Source of the DNA: Voacanga thouarsii
Taxonomy: Eukaryota; Streptophyta; Magnoliopsida; Gentianales; Apocynaceae
DNA length: 64,000 bases
Direction of reading: 5' to 3'
NCBI GenBank assembly: GCA_026120185.1
Contig: JANUWF010003370.1
Location: 1,600,001 to 1,664,000, forward strand
Below, piece by piece: positions 1 to 12,509 of the stretch; position 1 is the stretch's first letter; every line of letters starts with the position of its first letter. The notes under the pieces were generated by a model. The model had not been told where the DNA came from and searched no databases. It saw nothing but the letters and a program-made list of their open reading frames with translations. A program made the position numbers and the translations under genes.

Positions 1-39
1 TCATTTTACTTTTGTAGTCTAATTGCTATCGAGAAGTAA

Positions 40-440
40 TAATCGAGAAATGCCTTCTTGATTATTTTCTAAGTTATAGATCTACCTTGAATGTATGTTG
101 GCTTTACCTCTCCCCACCATTAATTTGCATCTCCAATAAAAAATAGGGGTGTAATCTTCCACTTGACATTATCGGGTATCTCTAGAATTTCAAAATTCTC
201 TTTCAATTCCTCCAACCACTTGCTTGCTTTATCGGATATGCAACTCCATCAAAAGTGAGCATTCCTATTTTCTTAAGTATCTCACAGTGAGCTCTAGGCC
301 CCAATGTTTGTCTCCGTTGTCCTACTCTCACTGTAATTGTTGCTACTATTGCTGCACAAATTGTTGATTTTGCATAATCCGTGCTATCATATTTAAAGTC
401 ACCATCAACTCTAGTGCCATCAGTATGGGTGTAGCTGTTA
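40..440 (-). pseudogene. Decayed Ty3/gypsy gag (partial)
   Basis: Read on the minus strand, this stretch gives pieces of a Retrotrans_gag domain. A segment resembling the family's K-x-P-x-F-D-G opening (KIGMLTFDG) is followed, after a frame change, by the KWLEEL and NVKWKITPLF blocks typical of gypsy capsid proteins. There is no continuous reading frame: at least one frameshift and several stops separate the blocks. It lies on the internal side of the primer-binding site at 871-882, as expected for the first gene of an element whose 5' LTR is at 888-1837. The rest of gag and all of pol lie outside the window to the left. The family call is fairly sure; the clade is not determined. Confidence 0.6.
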
Positions 441-870
441 GCATAGCTTGCAAGGGAAATCCGACAAGCGGTACGGGCACATGCTGACTAGTACTGTCGG
501 TAGTCTAGCATGGTATTCTCCATCCCTATTCAGCAAGTGGTACATTCACATCAACCAACTTGGTGCTAAGGCCCTTATCTTGACTTTCATAATTATTTCC
601 ATGTCTTTTCTAACGTCCATCCATCCCACCCACACAATACACAATTATGTGATAATTAATATCACAAAATGACATAATGAATAAATGAATTAGTAAATAG
701 GTAGGTAAAATAATTAATGAATAAATATCAAATAAAATAAATAAGTAGATACATAACCAACTAATGAATGAATTATAATAGTTAGCCATAGAAATTCTAA
801 TATTCTATCTCACCTTAGAGTTCATAATACTAGTAAACTATAATCTAATATTAAAGATCGTGAACATACT

Positions 871-882
871 GCTTTGATACCA
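871..882 (-). other. Primer-binding site of minus-strand gypsy element
   Basis: On the minus strand this reads TGGTATCAAAGC, one base away from the usual initiator-tRNA-Met primer site TGGTATCAGAGC of plant LTR elements. It begins 5 bases after the LTR end (…GGTACA). Confidence 0.7.
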
Positions 883-887
883 CTAAA

Positions 888-1837
888 TGTACCAGCCTAA
901 ATCCAGAACCGAAATTTGTATTTGAGACGCCACACGACGACATCTCCAAGGAAATGCCAATCCTCTAACATAAGAATAATGTCTAATAATTTTAATTGAA
1001 ACTAATTATCTCTAAAGAAAAATCTACTTCTCAACATGTATTTTATTATATAATTTATGTCATATACTAAAATTTCATGAATAAATAAATGTCTTGCCCA
1101 ATCTTAACTAAAAGATAAGGAGTTTAATACTGTTTAACTCAAACTAATAAATAAACTATTACTAAACCAATCAGCCTATAAATGCATCTAATCCCATGTG
1201 TTATCACAATTCTCATCATATTCTTAGCTATCATCCACTAAATATTAAATAGAATGAATTATACTAATCCAATAAGTAGTTCAAATATCCTTTTGGAATG
1301 AGCAAGTTACATATAATAATATATTTTTTAAATAAATACATTGAGTAGTACAAAATAATTAAATGGAACTTGTATTTCTATAATTGTATTTATTTAAATA
1401 CATAATGAAATAGGACTATAGTCCAACATTAAATAGAATAAGAGTATAATCTAATTTTAAACTTAAGAAATAAGTATAACCAAACTTTACAATAAGATAT
1501 ATGTATAACTCACTTTTAAAATAACAGAAATTTAGCCCAACTGTAAAATAAACATAAGTTTAAATTAATTTTAAAATAAAATATAAGAATAGCTCAATTT
1601 TCAAATAATAGATTGATCCAAAATACACAAAGGAAATACACACATATATATATATAGGCTTTCAAATTGAAATAGACAATTTCAAATTAAAAAAAAAATG
1701 AGATCGTATTTTTTTATATATAAATTCTAAGGCCTGCCGTAGTGGCCCACTGTCATGGCCACCAGGCTAACCCACGTAGTAATCACCTCAAGATTTTTAT
1801 TTTTATTTTTTATATTTTTGTTTAGGGGGACATAACA
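888..1837 (-). repeat. 5' LTR of minus-strand Ty3/gypsy element
   Basis: This is about 950 bp bounded on the minus strand by TGTTATGTCC at 1837 and GGCTGGTACA at 888, so it has the standard TG…CA ends. It directly abuts the primer-binding site and the gag remnant, which together define it as a 5' LTR. The matching 3' LTR would lie left of the window. The outer end at 1837 is inferred from the TG terminus only; no second LTR copy is available to confirm it. Confidence 0.55.
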
Positions 1838-1865
1838 GTCCTCACGTTAGACACACACACCGCAA

Positions 1866-2626
<761 letters not shown>

Positions 2627-2635
2627 AATTGAATA

Positions 2636-2727
2636 GGGTGGCGATACTGCCAGAGCTATTCTCCTCCTGCCAGAGCAAAAATTATTTTAATGACCATATT
2701 ATCCCTCTACTTAATTTACAAGATTTC
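2636..2727 (+). repeat. Left terminal inverted repeat of small MULE
   Basis: This pairs with the reverse complement of 3539-3628. It includes the near-identical stretches CCAGAGCTATTCTCCTC and CCCTCTAYTTAATTTACAA. Confidence 0.85.
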
Positions 2728-3538
2728 ATTAATAATTTACTTATAAACTCCTCTTGCCTCCCTCCCCAGAATTTCAGCTGTCTTTCATCTCTCTTGTGCA
2801 AAAAAAATTTCTCGATCAATTCTTTTCTCCCCATGCCCCCTCCCTACCCCCATTCCCCCATGCCCACCGCGCTCTCTGAATTAAACAAACACCACGAAGC
2901 ATAATTTCTGAAGAAATAAGAACTGATTTTTTTTTTTTTTCTTTTGGAACAAAACGTTAAATTTAGGATGGAACTTGGGAAAAAGCCTTAATATCAAACA
3001 TTTGGATTACAAAATTTCACATACAGTAATGTTGTCATTGATTGGTCATTGGTTCATATTTGCTCCTCTTCTTGAAAAATTTAATACCAAAAGTTTCTCT
3101 TTTTAATTTTAAGTATTAGTATTTAATGCGAATGTTTAAACCTAAAGATTTTAGTTTTGTTGTGTCTTGTTCAAATTGAAAGATGGAAAGGAAGAAAAAT
3201 AAAATCGAGACAGTGTGGTGGTACTGGAGTGGAGGTAGATGGAGAAGAAGGGATGACTGCTAGAATCGACAGGAAAGGCGAACTAAAAGAGGCAAAGGTA
3301 GAGGTGCGGTTTAGGCAAAGGTTAGGAGTGGGAGGGAACTGAAAAAAGAATGGAGGATAAGAGGATATTCTGTCTTCAAAGATGGAGAAAAATTTCTCTT
3401 GGTGGTTCAAAGTGTTCATTGTAGTGATTATCTCAAAGAGGGTGTTAGCAGTGATGGTCTTTAAAGACGTCAAGATTACCTTACAAAGTCGGCACGATCA
3501 AAGGTGATGTTGCGAGGTGACGGCCAGCAAGAGAATAA

Positions 3539-3628
3539 AAAATTGTAAATTAAATAGAGGGACAACACTATCATTAGAGCAAAAATTGCTTTGGCTTGAG
3601 GAGAATAGCTCTGGCAATATCACTAGCC
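3539..3628 (-). repeat. Right terminal inverted repeat of small MULE
   Basis: This is the inverted partner of 2636-2727. The 9-bp target duplication begins immediately after it at 3629. Confidence 0.85.
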
Positions 3629-3637
3629 AATTGAATA

Positions 3638-4188
3638 ATATATTCACATTTCTAATTTAACTTATTCATTTATTATTTCAGGATTTAGGTTATATCCAAA
3701 AAAATAAGTCATAATATGAACCACTTAATAGAATACTACACCCAAATTAATTTGAATAGGGTATTTACACATTCAAATTTGATTTTGAAAGAAATAGGAC
3801 CAAACTTAAATGCAAATAAGTCAAAATTCATCAAATGGGACCACCAAATACATAAATATTTATCTTATCTCCCTTTTTAATTGAGATTTCCCTGAATGAA
3901 AATCCAAGGTTTGACGGCTTCCCATTCACATAAGCACCTGTGGATTCGGCCGTTTATATGTTTTTGCTTTAGAGTCATCATTTTAACTTGAATGTGGATA
4001 CCCAAAGACTGAGGTTTGAAATTGATTGACACGTTCATTGTACATTTATTATTCAAAGAAAAGAAAGGTTGGCAACTCGACGATTTTAACCTATTCGTTA
4101 ACCAATTTTCCATTCATTCATAGAAGTATTGATATTCTTTACCCATAATAGATGATTAAAAGTTTTATATGCCACGCCAAAGTATGTT
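3638..4188. other. AT-rich intergenic DNA, no gene seen
   Basis: I see no recognisable coding signal. A 78-residue minus-strand frame at 3877-4113 has no motif or family resemblance. The segment ends in a TATATATATAAATAG motif (about 4189-4203) that could be a TATA box for the small frame at 4294. Confidence 0.5.
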
Positions 4189-4293
4189 TATATATATAAA
4201 TAGTGAGTGGATCAGAACCAGGAAATTGGTAAGTAAAAGGAAGAGGAGATTTTTCTACCATTTTTTGTTGGCTGTTTATTTGAAAACTTCAAA

Positions 4294-4585
4294 ATGGGAT
4301 CTGAAAAATCAAAGAATTCATGTCAAAGCAACCTCTCCATAAGACGGAATTCAATAGAAGGTCCCATGAGTGTTACTAAATATGGTGATTTGCAATATAG
4401 TTTCCCCTCAACTTGTTTGTCCAGAAAAGCAAGTTCAAATACCATATAGTTTCCATAGAAATCAAAGATCTGTAAAGGTTCAGCAAGAACCAGGAAATGA
4501 CCAGGAAAAGAGGGAAAAGAAATTATGGATTAAGAAATGGCTTTCGAGAAGAGCCAAAATCCTGACTTGGAACCTTAAAAGCTGA
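4294..4585 (+). pseudogene. Possible small gene or pseudogene, unknown product
   Basis: An ATG at 4294 opens a 52-codon frame beginning MGSEKSKN and rich in serine and basic residues. From about 4410 the coding-like signal continues in the next frame as a strongly basic tail (EKREKKLWIKKW) that ends at 4585. A single-base indel or a small intron would join them into a ~95-residue protein. A TATATATATAAATAG motif lies about 90 bases upstream of the ATG, a sensible promoter distance. I do not recognise the family, and it may be chance. Its position between a MULE and the 3' end of the hydrolase gene gives no functional hint. Confidence 0.25.
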
Positions 4586-4599
4586 GGTTGAGGTATATA

Positions 4600-5330
4600 A
4601 CTTCTTGAAATATCTGAAAATTAATGTTCTTTGACACTAGAAAATGGAGTACAGAAAGATACAAATACTTTCATGAATAAAGAGATGAGATAAGTTTGTC
4701 CCTGAAAGACTAAGGCTACCTGAGGGAGAGAGGTAACTGGGGTCACTGACTTTCAGCCATCTCAAATTGGACACTGATTCTCAATTGGAATCACCTCTGC
4801 AATCCAAAATTCAGCATTAGTTTAGCAGCATTTAATCCCTACAACATCTGTTTCTGAAATATATTTTCCCATTTTTCTCACTTATCTCTAAAGACTTTGC
4901 CAACTTCCCGAGTCACCCCGTTCCAGACGTATACGCATGGCATTAGATTTCGTTTCCTGACTTCAATCTAGACTTGGTAAACCTATATTGACTAAACTAA
5001 TAATGTGACATTGAAACAGAATAAAATATAGAAATTGACCAACTGCCTCACAGCAGGTAGTAAACTTGGTCATGCAACATGACGTCTTCAAAACCAGTTA
5101 TTTGAAGAGCTACCTGTTTATTCTAACATGCAGGCTTCTAGTATACATAGGCAAACAGGATAAGAAAATTCATATGCACAGGGTATGTCATAAAACATCG
5201 TATGCCCATCATATGCACAGCCACGTCAAGAAAATCCATACTGTATCCACCGCAGTCAGGGCAAAGCATGATGCTGACCCTCCACCGTTAATACACCACA
5301 TTATTGTATATACGCGTTAAACAAGAAGTA
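4600..5330. other. Intergenic region downstream of hydrolase gene
   Basis: No coding feature is recognised. It contains the 3' flank of the minus-strand hydrolase gene, whose stop codon is at 5340. A weak AATAA-like element near 5300 on the minus strand might serve as a polyadenylation signal. Confidence 0.4.
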
Positions 5331-5339
5331 ATTGATTGC

Positions 5340-8300
5340 TTAGGAACTTAAGTATTTTCTCATCCATGAGCGGAAGCGTGACCAAGCTAGCTCAACCGCA
5401 GCATTATCTTCATCATCCATTCCCATATTCTTTCTCCTTTGCAACCCTTCAGGAGAATTGTTCATAAAAGCATGTCTAAGCCCAGGATAGATGTAAACCT
5501 CGTGCGGGACTCCTCCTGCCTTCAGCGTTTCCTCCAATGCTTTACCAGTCTGGGAAAACAGAATGAACCACAAAATTCGTTAGACAGAAACACATGTTTT
5601 TTCCATTACTAATTAAAACATATCCACAAAGGCATCCCAACTGTGATCAACAAAATTACAATCCAAATCATATTTTCCAGACCATATTCACAAAGACAAC
5701 AATCAAAATGAACTAGCAAAATTTTGGGAGTTGTACATTTTCTAGTCTTGTAATGCAAAATAGCCTTTGCTATAACTGTAAACAATAGATGGCAAGAGAA
5801 ATATTCTCGAAGATCACACAATTCTGATAAACCCCCTGCCAAAGTTTTATCTACCATGGCTTTAATATTTATTTGTAAAGCTAATTTCAGGGATCTGCCC
5901 CACAACCAAGAAGAACTGGGCTCTCTTTGAATTAGTCTTTGTCTTAGAATATCTTCTTATCTTGGAACATCCTCTCCATGAACCAGCAAGAAATACCCTG
6001 TAATTCTTCCTCTTATTCTATAAGAGAATTAGGTGGTCTAAAGAAACAGAGAAAAAGGGGAAGAGGGTGCATAAACCTGTAAGGCATCATAAGACCAAAC
6101 AATGGACAATGATCAAACGTTATGGTCCTGGACTCACGAGTTAAAAGTGATATAATTCAACCTTTAGCATAATATAAACCGCCTCCACAATTTTTCTTTA
6201 CAAACAGTATGTTCTCCTAAAGTCACATTGGAGGTCTCTTTCAAGTTATGGTTAGCCTAGCATAAGCATTGACTTATTACATGTTTATCTAAGTCACTAA
6301 CCGACCAAATTTAACATATAAATACTTAACTTTATTTCTCTATAGAACTACATAAAAACCTTTATTTTGAAAATTGGCTACTTCTACCTTCCTAACAATC
6401 TCAGGATCCACATAAAACAACTTTAGGATTAAATTACTGCATGATTTTTAGCTACAAAAACACATATACTTCAATTTCCAAAATATATAGAGATAATCCA
6501 GACCACAAGCTTTCAATTGTATTTTGAGAAAAAGAATGAGCTTATCAGAATTATTTGCTTCTTGCACCAACCATTTTCAGGATTCAGATCTACCTATAAA
6601 GGAAATATTTTAAAGACAGGATATGAGACTTATTTGAAATCCCTCTTGAAAGGTAATACGAAAAAGATTTTTTGCAAAAAGAATATGAAGTACTGGATCA
6701 TGGAGATATCAACTAAAACATAGAAAAAGGTAGTCGTTGATAATATTACCAGTTATTAGATATTCATAACTCAATGGATACTTGTTGCTCCCTGTCCTGA
6801 ATTCTGTGTCATGGTATGGATCTCCAACACCTGATGTACCGTAAAAATTTTGTACTAGAAGGAATCAAGTTGCCCACATGCATCTTTAATCCAAAATCAA
6901 GCTGACTGGGTTTTACTTTCCGGGTAAAACAACTATTTTAGGTTTTCAGCCAACCACAGTCCCAGGCATTACCCTTTGGCATCAAAAGTCATGGGAGACT
7001 AATCAGTTGTTAGTCCTTGTTTTTTATATTTTACTTTTGTAACATGAGTCGGAGTTTGGACTGCAAAGAATTGTGATGTTATAGTAGGATCAGGCTAGAA
7101 ATTTACTGGGGATTCCATTGTATTTCAGGGAATCCAAGGCTATTACACTATACCATAAATGCTTCCGAAACCCCCTTTCCAAATTTCTGTACCAATATAC
7201 CCTCAGAGAACGTGTTTAACCAAATTTCAATGACATTCTCCAAATTTATCTTCATTAGAACAAGAAGCAAGCACCGGAACCATATAAGCTTCAGACAAAA
7301 TCAACATTGCAAGCTTACCAATAAGTGTAACCCAATTTGAAGAACACAACCACCATTATTGTTTCAAAATGAAAAAACATGTAAGACCAAGGGATGCTTC
7401 TATGAAGAGAATTGCAGGATGAAGGCAAGATAGTTTGGACAGAGGTAGAGACACACCTAAGACGATAAAAGTGATTAGAAGAGATATATCTCTGTTATAT
7501 TTGGATGAAAATATGCCGATAGATAGAAAGAAGTGGAGAAAGAGGATTCATGTGAATGACCACTTGCAATCGTGTATTGGTTCATGTAACCGGTACCAAG
7601 TTTTTAGAAACTAAGGCTTAGTTTTGTTGTTGTATCTTGAATGAGTCATCACGGTATCTTGTGTAAGTATTGTTCCATACTTTTTCCTTAAATTGAAGTT
7701 AATGATGTAAATTCAGATTGAAAAGTGGTTCTAATTTAAGAAAGATAGAAGAGGTTCTATTTTAAGCAAGTTTGCATTGTCATAGAACATGCTAAACTAG
7801 AGATAAAGAATTTTCAAATGGGGGGAGAACAATCTAGCCTTTTAATGAATCAATTCCCCCCCCCCCCCTCTTCTCTGTCAGCTGAATGAAAAATCATTGT
7901 AGAGATAATAAACTCATAAACATTATTTTATATTCTCCCTTTTTGACTAGCAAGTTCTACTACAATACTGCAACCTCAAAGTGTTAAAAAGAAGGCTCTC
8001 AAGGATATTAATACTTTGCATTCAAGGTAAACACTGATGCACAAATTTGAATATTTCCCATACCCATTTCAAAGTCTGAAACTCCCAACCAAGTGTGTGA
8101 GAAACTGGTTATGGAGAAGGAATTAAACTCAGAAACAGGACCGATTGCATTAGGTGGCTTAAATGCAACAGAAAACTTGCTACGCTGAAAACAGATTAAC
8201 TGTTTTAGTCAAGAGTCATGATATGATCTCCAGAATACCTTTCAAGCAAGAGCTTAGCATATATATTCTCAATTTTATGGTCTAAAGCAATGGCGACTAG

Positions 8301-11300
8301 CATAGACTGACTCCAATTTGTGATTTTTATTCTAGTGATGCATTCACGCCATTGCCAATTTTATTTTCCACCTTTTACAACGAGAAAGATTCAAAGCCAC
8401 CCATATGTCTCCTCTACTGTCTAAATTGTCCTGGTAATGCAAATACAAGCTTTGCCCCTCCCCATGCTTTTCTTTCCCCAAGCAGCTTACATCAATGGAG
8501 CTAACATGTAAAATGCTGATTGTTGTTGCTCCTATGCATTAATGCTCCTTCTTCAAAGCTTAAGAACTGAAGACTTTATCTCCTCTATTATCACAATAGA
8601 TCTCTTCCCTTTGCTGTTTAAATTCTCTTTTGTAGTTTCTTCATCCCAAGAATCCCATGCAACAAACCTTTGAAGTTAACATTGAAATTGAAGGAAACGC
8701 ATAAAGGCAAATGCTCCACTACTATCATACAGATGTCATGCTTGTTGCCTGCAAACAACAGTTTCTAAGTGATTGCAATTAAGACAGATGAGAAGATGAC
8801 CCAAAGGCCTGCATTCATCATCCTTGGTCTGATCCCATTACTTTGCCCCACAGGGAAATGATCTAATTCCAAAAACCACGAGAATCCTCTTGAAGAACTA
8901 TGCTGCAATTGTAACCCCTAAAAGGAAATGCCCACTCTCTGCCCAGACCCCTAGAAAAGTGTATCTCTCTTCAATACACTAACCATAAGGGGAGAATATC
9001 TACAATCCTTTAATCAAGTGGATCATCATCATAGGAACAAAAGAAGATGGCATGTCAATATGTTATATAATGGATAAAGGTTTATCCAAAATATTTCAAT
9101 CCCAAATATCTAAGTTTACTGATTACAATGAGTATGCATTCTACATATTAAAGTTTAGTAGGATCAGATTAGGACTGTTTTCTTACTGTAATCAGTAATC
9201 TACACAGGGATGAAAGAGTAGTCACCAAATTGTAGAATTATGTAAGTACTAATGGAAGAAAAAGGGAAGGCAGAGGAAATCAAAGAGAGAGAGAGAGAAA
9301 GAGAGAGATTAAAAAAAAATCAGGGAGTTTGTAGAAGAAGATACAGAATCATCACAATCAATCATAATTCATCCACTCATTAATTACCATTCCACATGTA
9401 CAATTGCGATTTTGCAAGCTTATATGCAGGAAAGTAAAATTTGAATGCCTAGATAACTTAGTAGCAAAGCAAGCTTGACGGCCATGAAGAGCAACCAAAG
9501 GACTGAAAGCTTGAAAGCGACCCCAAAACTCTAAAATCAACCTTTACCCTAACATGACCTAGAGAAGACTTCTTGACTCACTTTAGGCAATAGATGAAAC
9601 CAATCTTCTCTAAAATCTAAGAATTCGTGAAACAAGATTAAACCTAAAAAATTGTGTCCATGGAATGCTAAAGTGATCAGATCACCTGCAAAGGGTTTGC
9701 ATATTTAAAAGATATAACGGCCATTTGAAGAACAAATGCCAGTTATACCAAAGGACTGGAGGATACCAGGAATGATGCCCATAAAACAGATCCCACATTC
9801 ATCTCATAGAAGTCAAGATTCAAGCTTAAGAGCCGGGACTGGGAAATTTAAGTTCAAACTATCATTTTATAATTTCACAGCAAGTTCATACACCACAATA
9901 CCTTTGCATCTGCGAATCCAACAAAATCATCAAGCTCCCCAAAATGAGCCTGTACAGGAGCTTTGGCATTTGCAGGATCTGCAAGCTGTGGTGAAGGAAC
10001 ACCATAGAAGGATACAACAGCATCAACTCCAGGGACCAAAACAGAACTTGCAATGGAAAGGGCACCACCCATGCAGTATCCAGTTACAGCAACCTATTCA
10101 GATAATCAGTTATTCATCTCAAATTTGAATAAAGCACTTAAGATATCTATATGGCAGGAATTCTATCAACAGGATATTAAGTCTACGCATAGGGAAAGAT
10201 CAATAGCACACTTTGGCTATTCCTCCTCCTTTCTAATGAGGTATTAATCAAGCATTTGAATTCAGAAAAGATAGAACTTATATTTTACTTCATAGTAACA
10301 TGATAAGTCAAAATCAGAATAAACCTTCTTTGAACCATTTGACTTAAGCCAGTTAACTGAGGCTTCAATGTCCTTGACAGCTCCTTGCCAGTCAAGACCA
10401 TCCATTAAATGTTGTGCTTCTGCAACATCAAGACCAACCTTCCCACGGTACAAACTACTTTGGAAATAGAAATTAGTAAACACTAATAATCAAAACATTA
10501 AGACATAGTTCTTAAATATCAGAAGCACAGTATTACACAATGAATTGTAACTAAGCAAACTTCTTACTCGGGTATAAGTGCTTTATAGCCATTGTCAAAC
10601 TGGGAAATCTTCTGGGCATGGTTCTTGACCTCAAAATCTACTCCCCACCACTCCTGAAGCACAACAATCCCAGGAGCATTGTCCTTTCCAACCACATATG
10701 CATCAAATGTCTGCTAAGAGAGAGAGGGGGGGGGGGGGGGGGAGAAAATCCAACATTTAGAAACCCACATAAGGAGGGGCAGGTTGTGGGGAGCGACAAG
10801 AAGAACAGACATTTTCTCAAGACCCACAAATTCAGAGCCATTCTTTCAGACAGATTAGGAAGGGAAAATTCTTCAAGGGTGGTTATGAACCGGCCTCCGA
10901 TTAGCAAATTGATAGACTGGTGATGGATGGATGGATGGGTGGAATTCACTAAAAACTTGAGACCTAACTGTGTTAAACAATGTGCTAGTTGCCATAGTGA
11001 CTTCTAATGTTTGACAAATATAAAAAGTTTGGTATCTTATTTTCCCAATTGTCTTTTATGAAATTTTGATGTTGTCAGCTTTGTAATTTTGAACCTCTGC
11101 CTTGTAAAGTATCTAATATCAACTTTCTGAAAAAAAGGAAAAATATTTCGAAAAATATTTCTATTATAACGACTTGGAAGTTTTCTAATTTTATGACAAT
11201 ATTAAGTTGCCATGTATGTGTAAATTCTTGTATTACTAGTTCTCATATTAAATTTCATCAATTTAGCTATCCTACTAGGCTTCTAGAATTATTCATATTG

Positions 11301-12408
11301 CCATTCTTTTGTTCTTTTAGTTTAGATTAACAATCTCATGCTTCATTCTCTCTCCCATAGAACAAGGGAGATCTGGAATCCTAGCTCCAAAATATCTATT
11401 GAATCCAGTGGTGAAATCCTACTAAAATTTGATATTAATATTTGAATGTGTTACAATTAGTCCAATTTCATCTCATCACTTTTAGAAGTCGACAGTTTTT
11501 TTTTCCATTAAATATTGACGTATAAACAAGTAGGCCTTTTTAATACTGCTAACATACATACATAAAACACCTCAAAGAAACTAAACCAATAGTTTAAATT
11601 AGGCCCAAATATTTATCCAAAGATCTACTAAACTCAAAATCTTAATGTCCAAAAAGCTATTGAAACTGCCCCTAAAAACCATCCTTCTTATTCTCTCCAT
11701 CTAAGTCATGAATCAGTTGTACTTCAAATTTGAGCTATTACCTAAGCAAATTGTATCATTCCATAGTTCTTTATCTTTCCTTCCTCAATATCAGTACCAT
11801 TTCAGTTATTAGTTTTGTTTAACATCAAACTCCGAACATGGAACAAATTTGGATTCTTAAGATCATCGTCAATTACTGAGACTTGAGACTGTCGACAAAT
11901 AAAACACCCACCAACAAATCCCTTTTCCCCCAAACTCGGCTGGAAAAAGAAAAGGCAGCTATCTTTACCCCACCCAGCTTTGGCCCAAGTTGCAATAATT
12001 CAAAATTACTCTCTACCATTAACAATTCAATTTCATTAACTAGTCTCATACCAAGAAAATAATCAAAAAAATACTGGACAAATTCGAGAACCAAAATATA
12101 AAAGAACCCATCCAGCATTTGCTTAATTTGGTACATGCATCTTTACAATAGAATAAAAAAAAATTAAAAAATTAAAATAAAAAAAAAACAATGTGGTAGA
12201 AACTCACGGTGTCGCCCCTTTGAATTTGGACTTTGTAGAAGGGAGACGATGTAGCAGAAGAGTCCGCCATTGCACGAACTTGATGAAGAGAAGTAGACGA
12301 AGATAGTTTCTTCAAGAGTGAGAACGCTAAAGGAGAAATGGGGTTCTTGTGAAGATTCTGGAAGAATATATGGAGCACATTGAGGTCATTTCTGCCAAGC
12401 AAGAGCAT
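5340..12408 (-). CDS. Dienelactone hydrolase family protein (carboxymethylenebutenolidase-like), 5 exons
   Basis: The exons on the minus strand are 12408-12208, 10710-10568, 10454-10325, 10093-9902 and 5549-5340. All introns have GT…AG ends (1497, 113, 231 and 4352 bp) and the phases join cleanly. From the ATG at 12270 the protein is 245 residues, the usual length for this alpha/beta-hydrolase family, and it closely resembles the Arabidopsis At2g32520-type protein. The nucleophile elbow is GYCMGG with Cys119; the acid is in FGELDD (Asp167) and the base is His202 in LRHAF, so the DLH triad is complete. An in-frame upstream ATG at 12408 adds 46 residues rich in Leu, Ser, Lys and Arg with few acids, which looks like an organelle transit peptide. 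The ATG at 12270 has the better context (GCAATGGCG). The family hydrolyses dienelactone-type esters; the plant substrate is not known to me. The gene looks intact. The start choice is the main doubt. Confidence 0.93.
7435..7640 (+). mobile_element. RTE-type LINE 3' remnant inside hydrolase intron 4
   Basis: A single open plus-strand frame covers the reverse-transcriptase tail. A Gly-Arg…Pro-Lys-Thr block is followed by VIRRDI and then by DRKKWRKRIHVND, the pattern seen just before the stop of plant RTE-like LINE proteins. It is followed by a TTAGTTTTGTTGTTGT tail typical of these elements. The 5' part is absent, as expected from incomplete reverse transcription. The insert is antisense to the host gene. 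The clade call is from memory of the motif pattern. Confidence 0.5.
7856..7868. repeat. C13 homopolymer in intron 4
   Basis: This is a run of 13 C on the plus strand inside the long last intron. Confidence 0.95.
10726..10742 (-). repeat. 17-base C tract beside the intron 1 acceptor
   Basis: On the coding (minus) strand this is a run of 17 C followed by TCTCTCTTAGCAG and then exon 2. The homopolymer therefore forms the polypyrimidine tract of the intron 1 3' splice site (acceptor at 10711-10713). Confidence 0.8.
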
Positions 12409-12461
12409 TACCAACCGAGTCCATGTAGCTGCAGATGGTGAATGTTAACGTCTTTTTTTCC

Positions 12462-12469
12462 CTTTTATA
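12462..12469 (-). promoter_or_regulatory. Candidate TATA box of the hydrolase gene
   Basis: The minus strand reads AATATAAAAGGG here, just downstream of a CT/TA microsatellite (12471-12503). A start site ~30 bases on would be near 12432. That gives a leader of about 25 nt to the ATG at 12408, or about 160 nt to the ATG at 12270. Confidence 0.4.
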
Positions 12470-12470
12470 T

Positions 12471-12504
<34 letters not shown>

Positions 12505-12509
12505 AATCG

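Larger units (their letters stand above)
2636..3628. mobile_element. Non-autonomous MULE with 9-bp target duplication
   Basis: The ends are inverted copies over about 90 bp: the left end starts GGGTGGCGATACTGCC and the right end, read on the minus strand, starts GGCTAGTGATATTGCC, followed by the shared block AGAGCTATTCTCCTC. The element is flanked by a perfect 9-bp direct repeat AATTGAATA (2627-2635 and 3629-3637). Long inverted ends with a 9-bp duplication are the hallmark of Mutator-like elements. The 800-bp interior has no transposase. It holds a C-rich segment (2750-2880) and a purine-rich segment (3180-3350) whose short frames I do not recognise; these could be captured host sequence (Pack-MULE), but that is untested. 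Confidence 0.85.

Noticed and set aside
6517..6723. 68-residue plus-strand frame in hydrolase intron 4
   Set aside because: It has no conserved motif, AT-biased composition and no signal of a separate gene.
7856..7868. C13 tract considered as a possible G-quadruplex or regulatory element
   Set aside because: It is a single uninterrupted run, best explained as a homopolymer microsatellite.
9736..10247. Plus-strand frames of 64-130 residues around hydrolase exon 4
   Set aside because: They are antisense shadows of the exon and its flanking introns; the minus-strand reading has the catalytic Cys and correct splice sites.
10618..10949. Frames of ~100 residues on both strands over exon 2 and the G17 run
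   Set aside because: Part is the shadow of exon 2, and the Gly- or Pro-rich runs come from the homopolymer.
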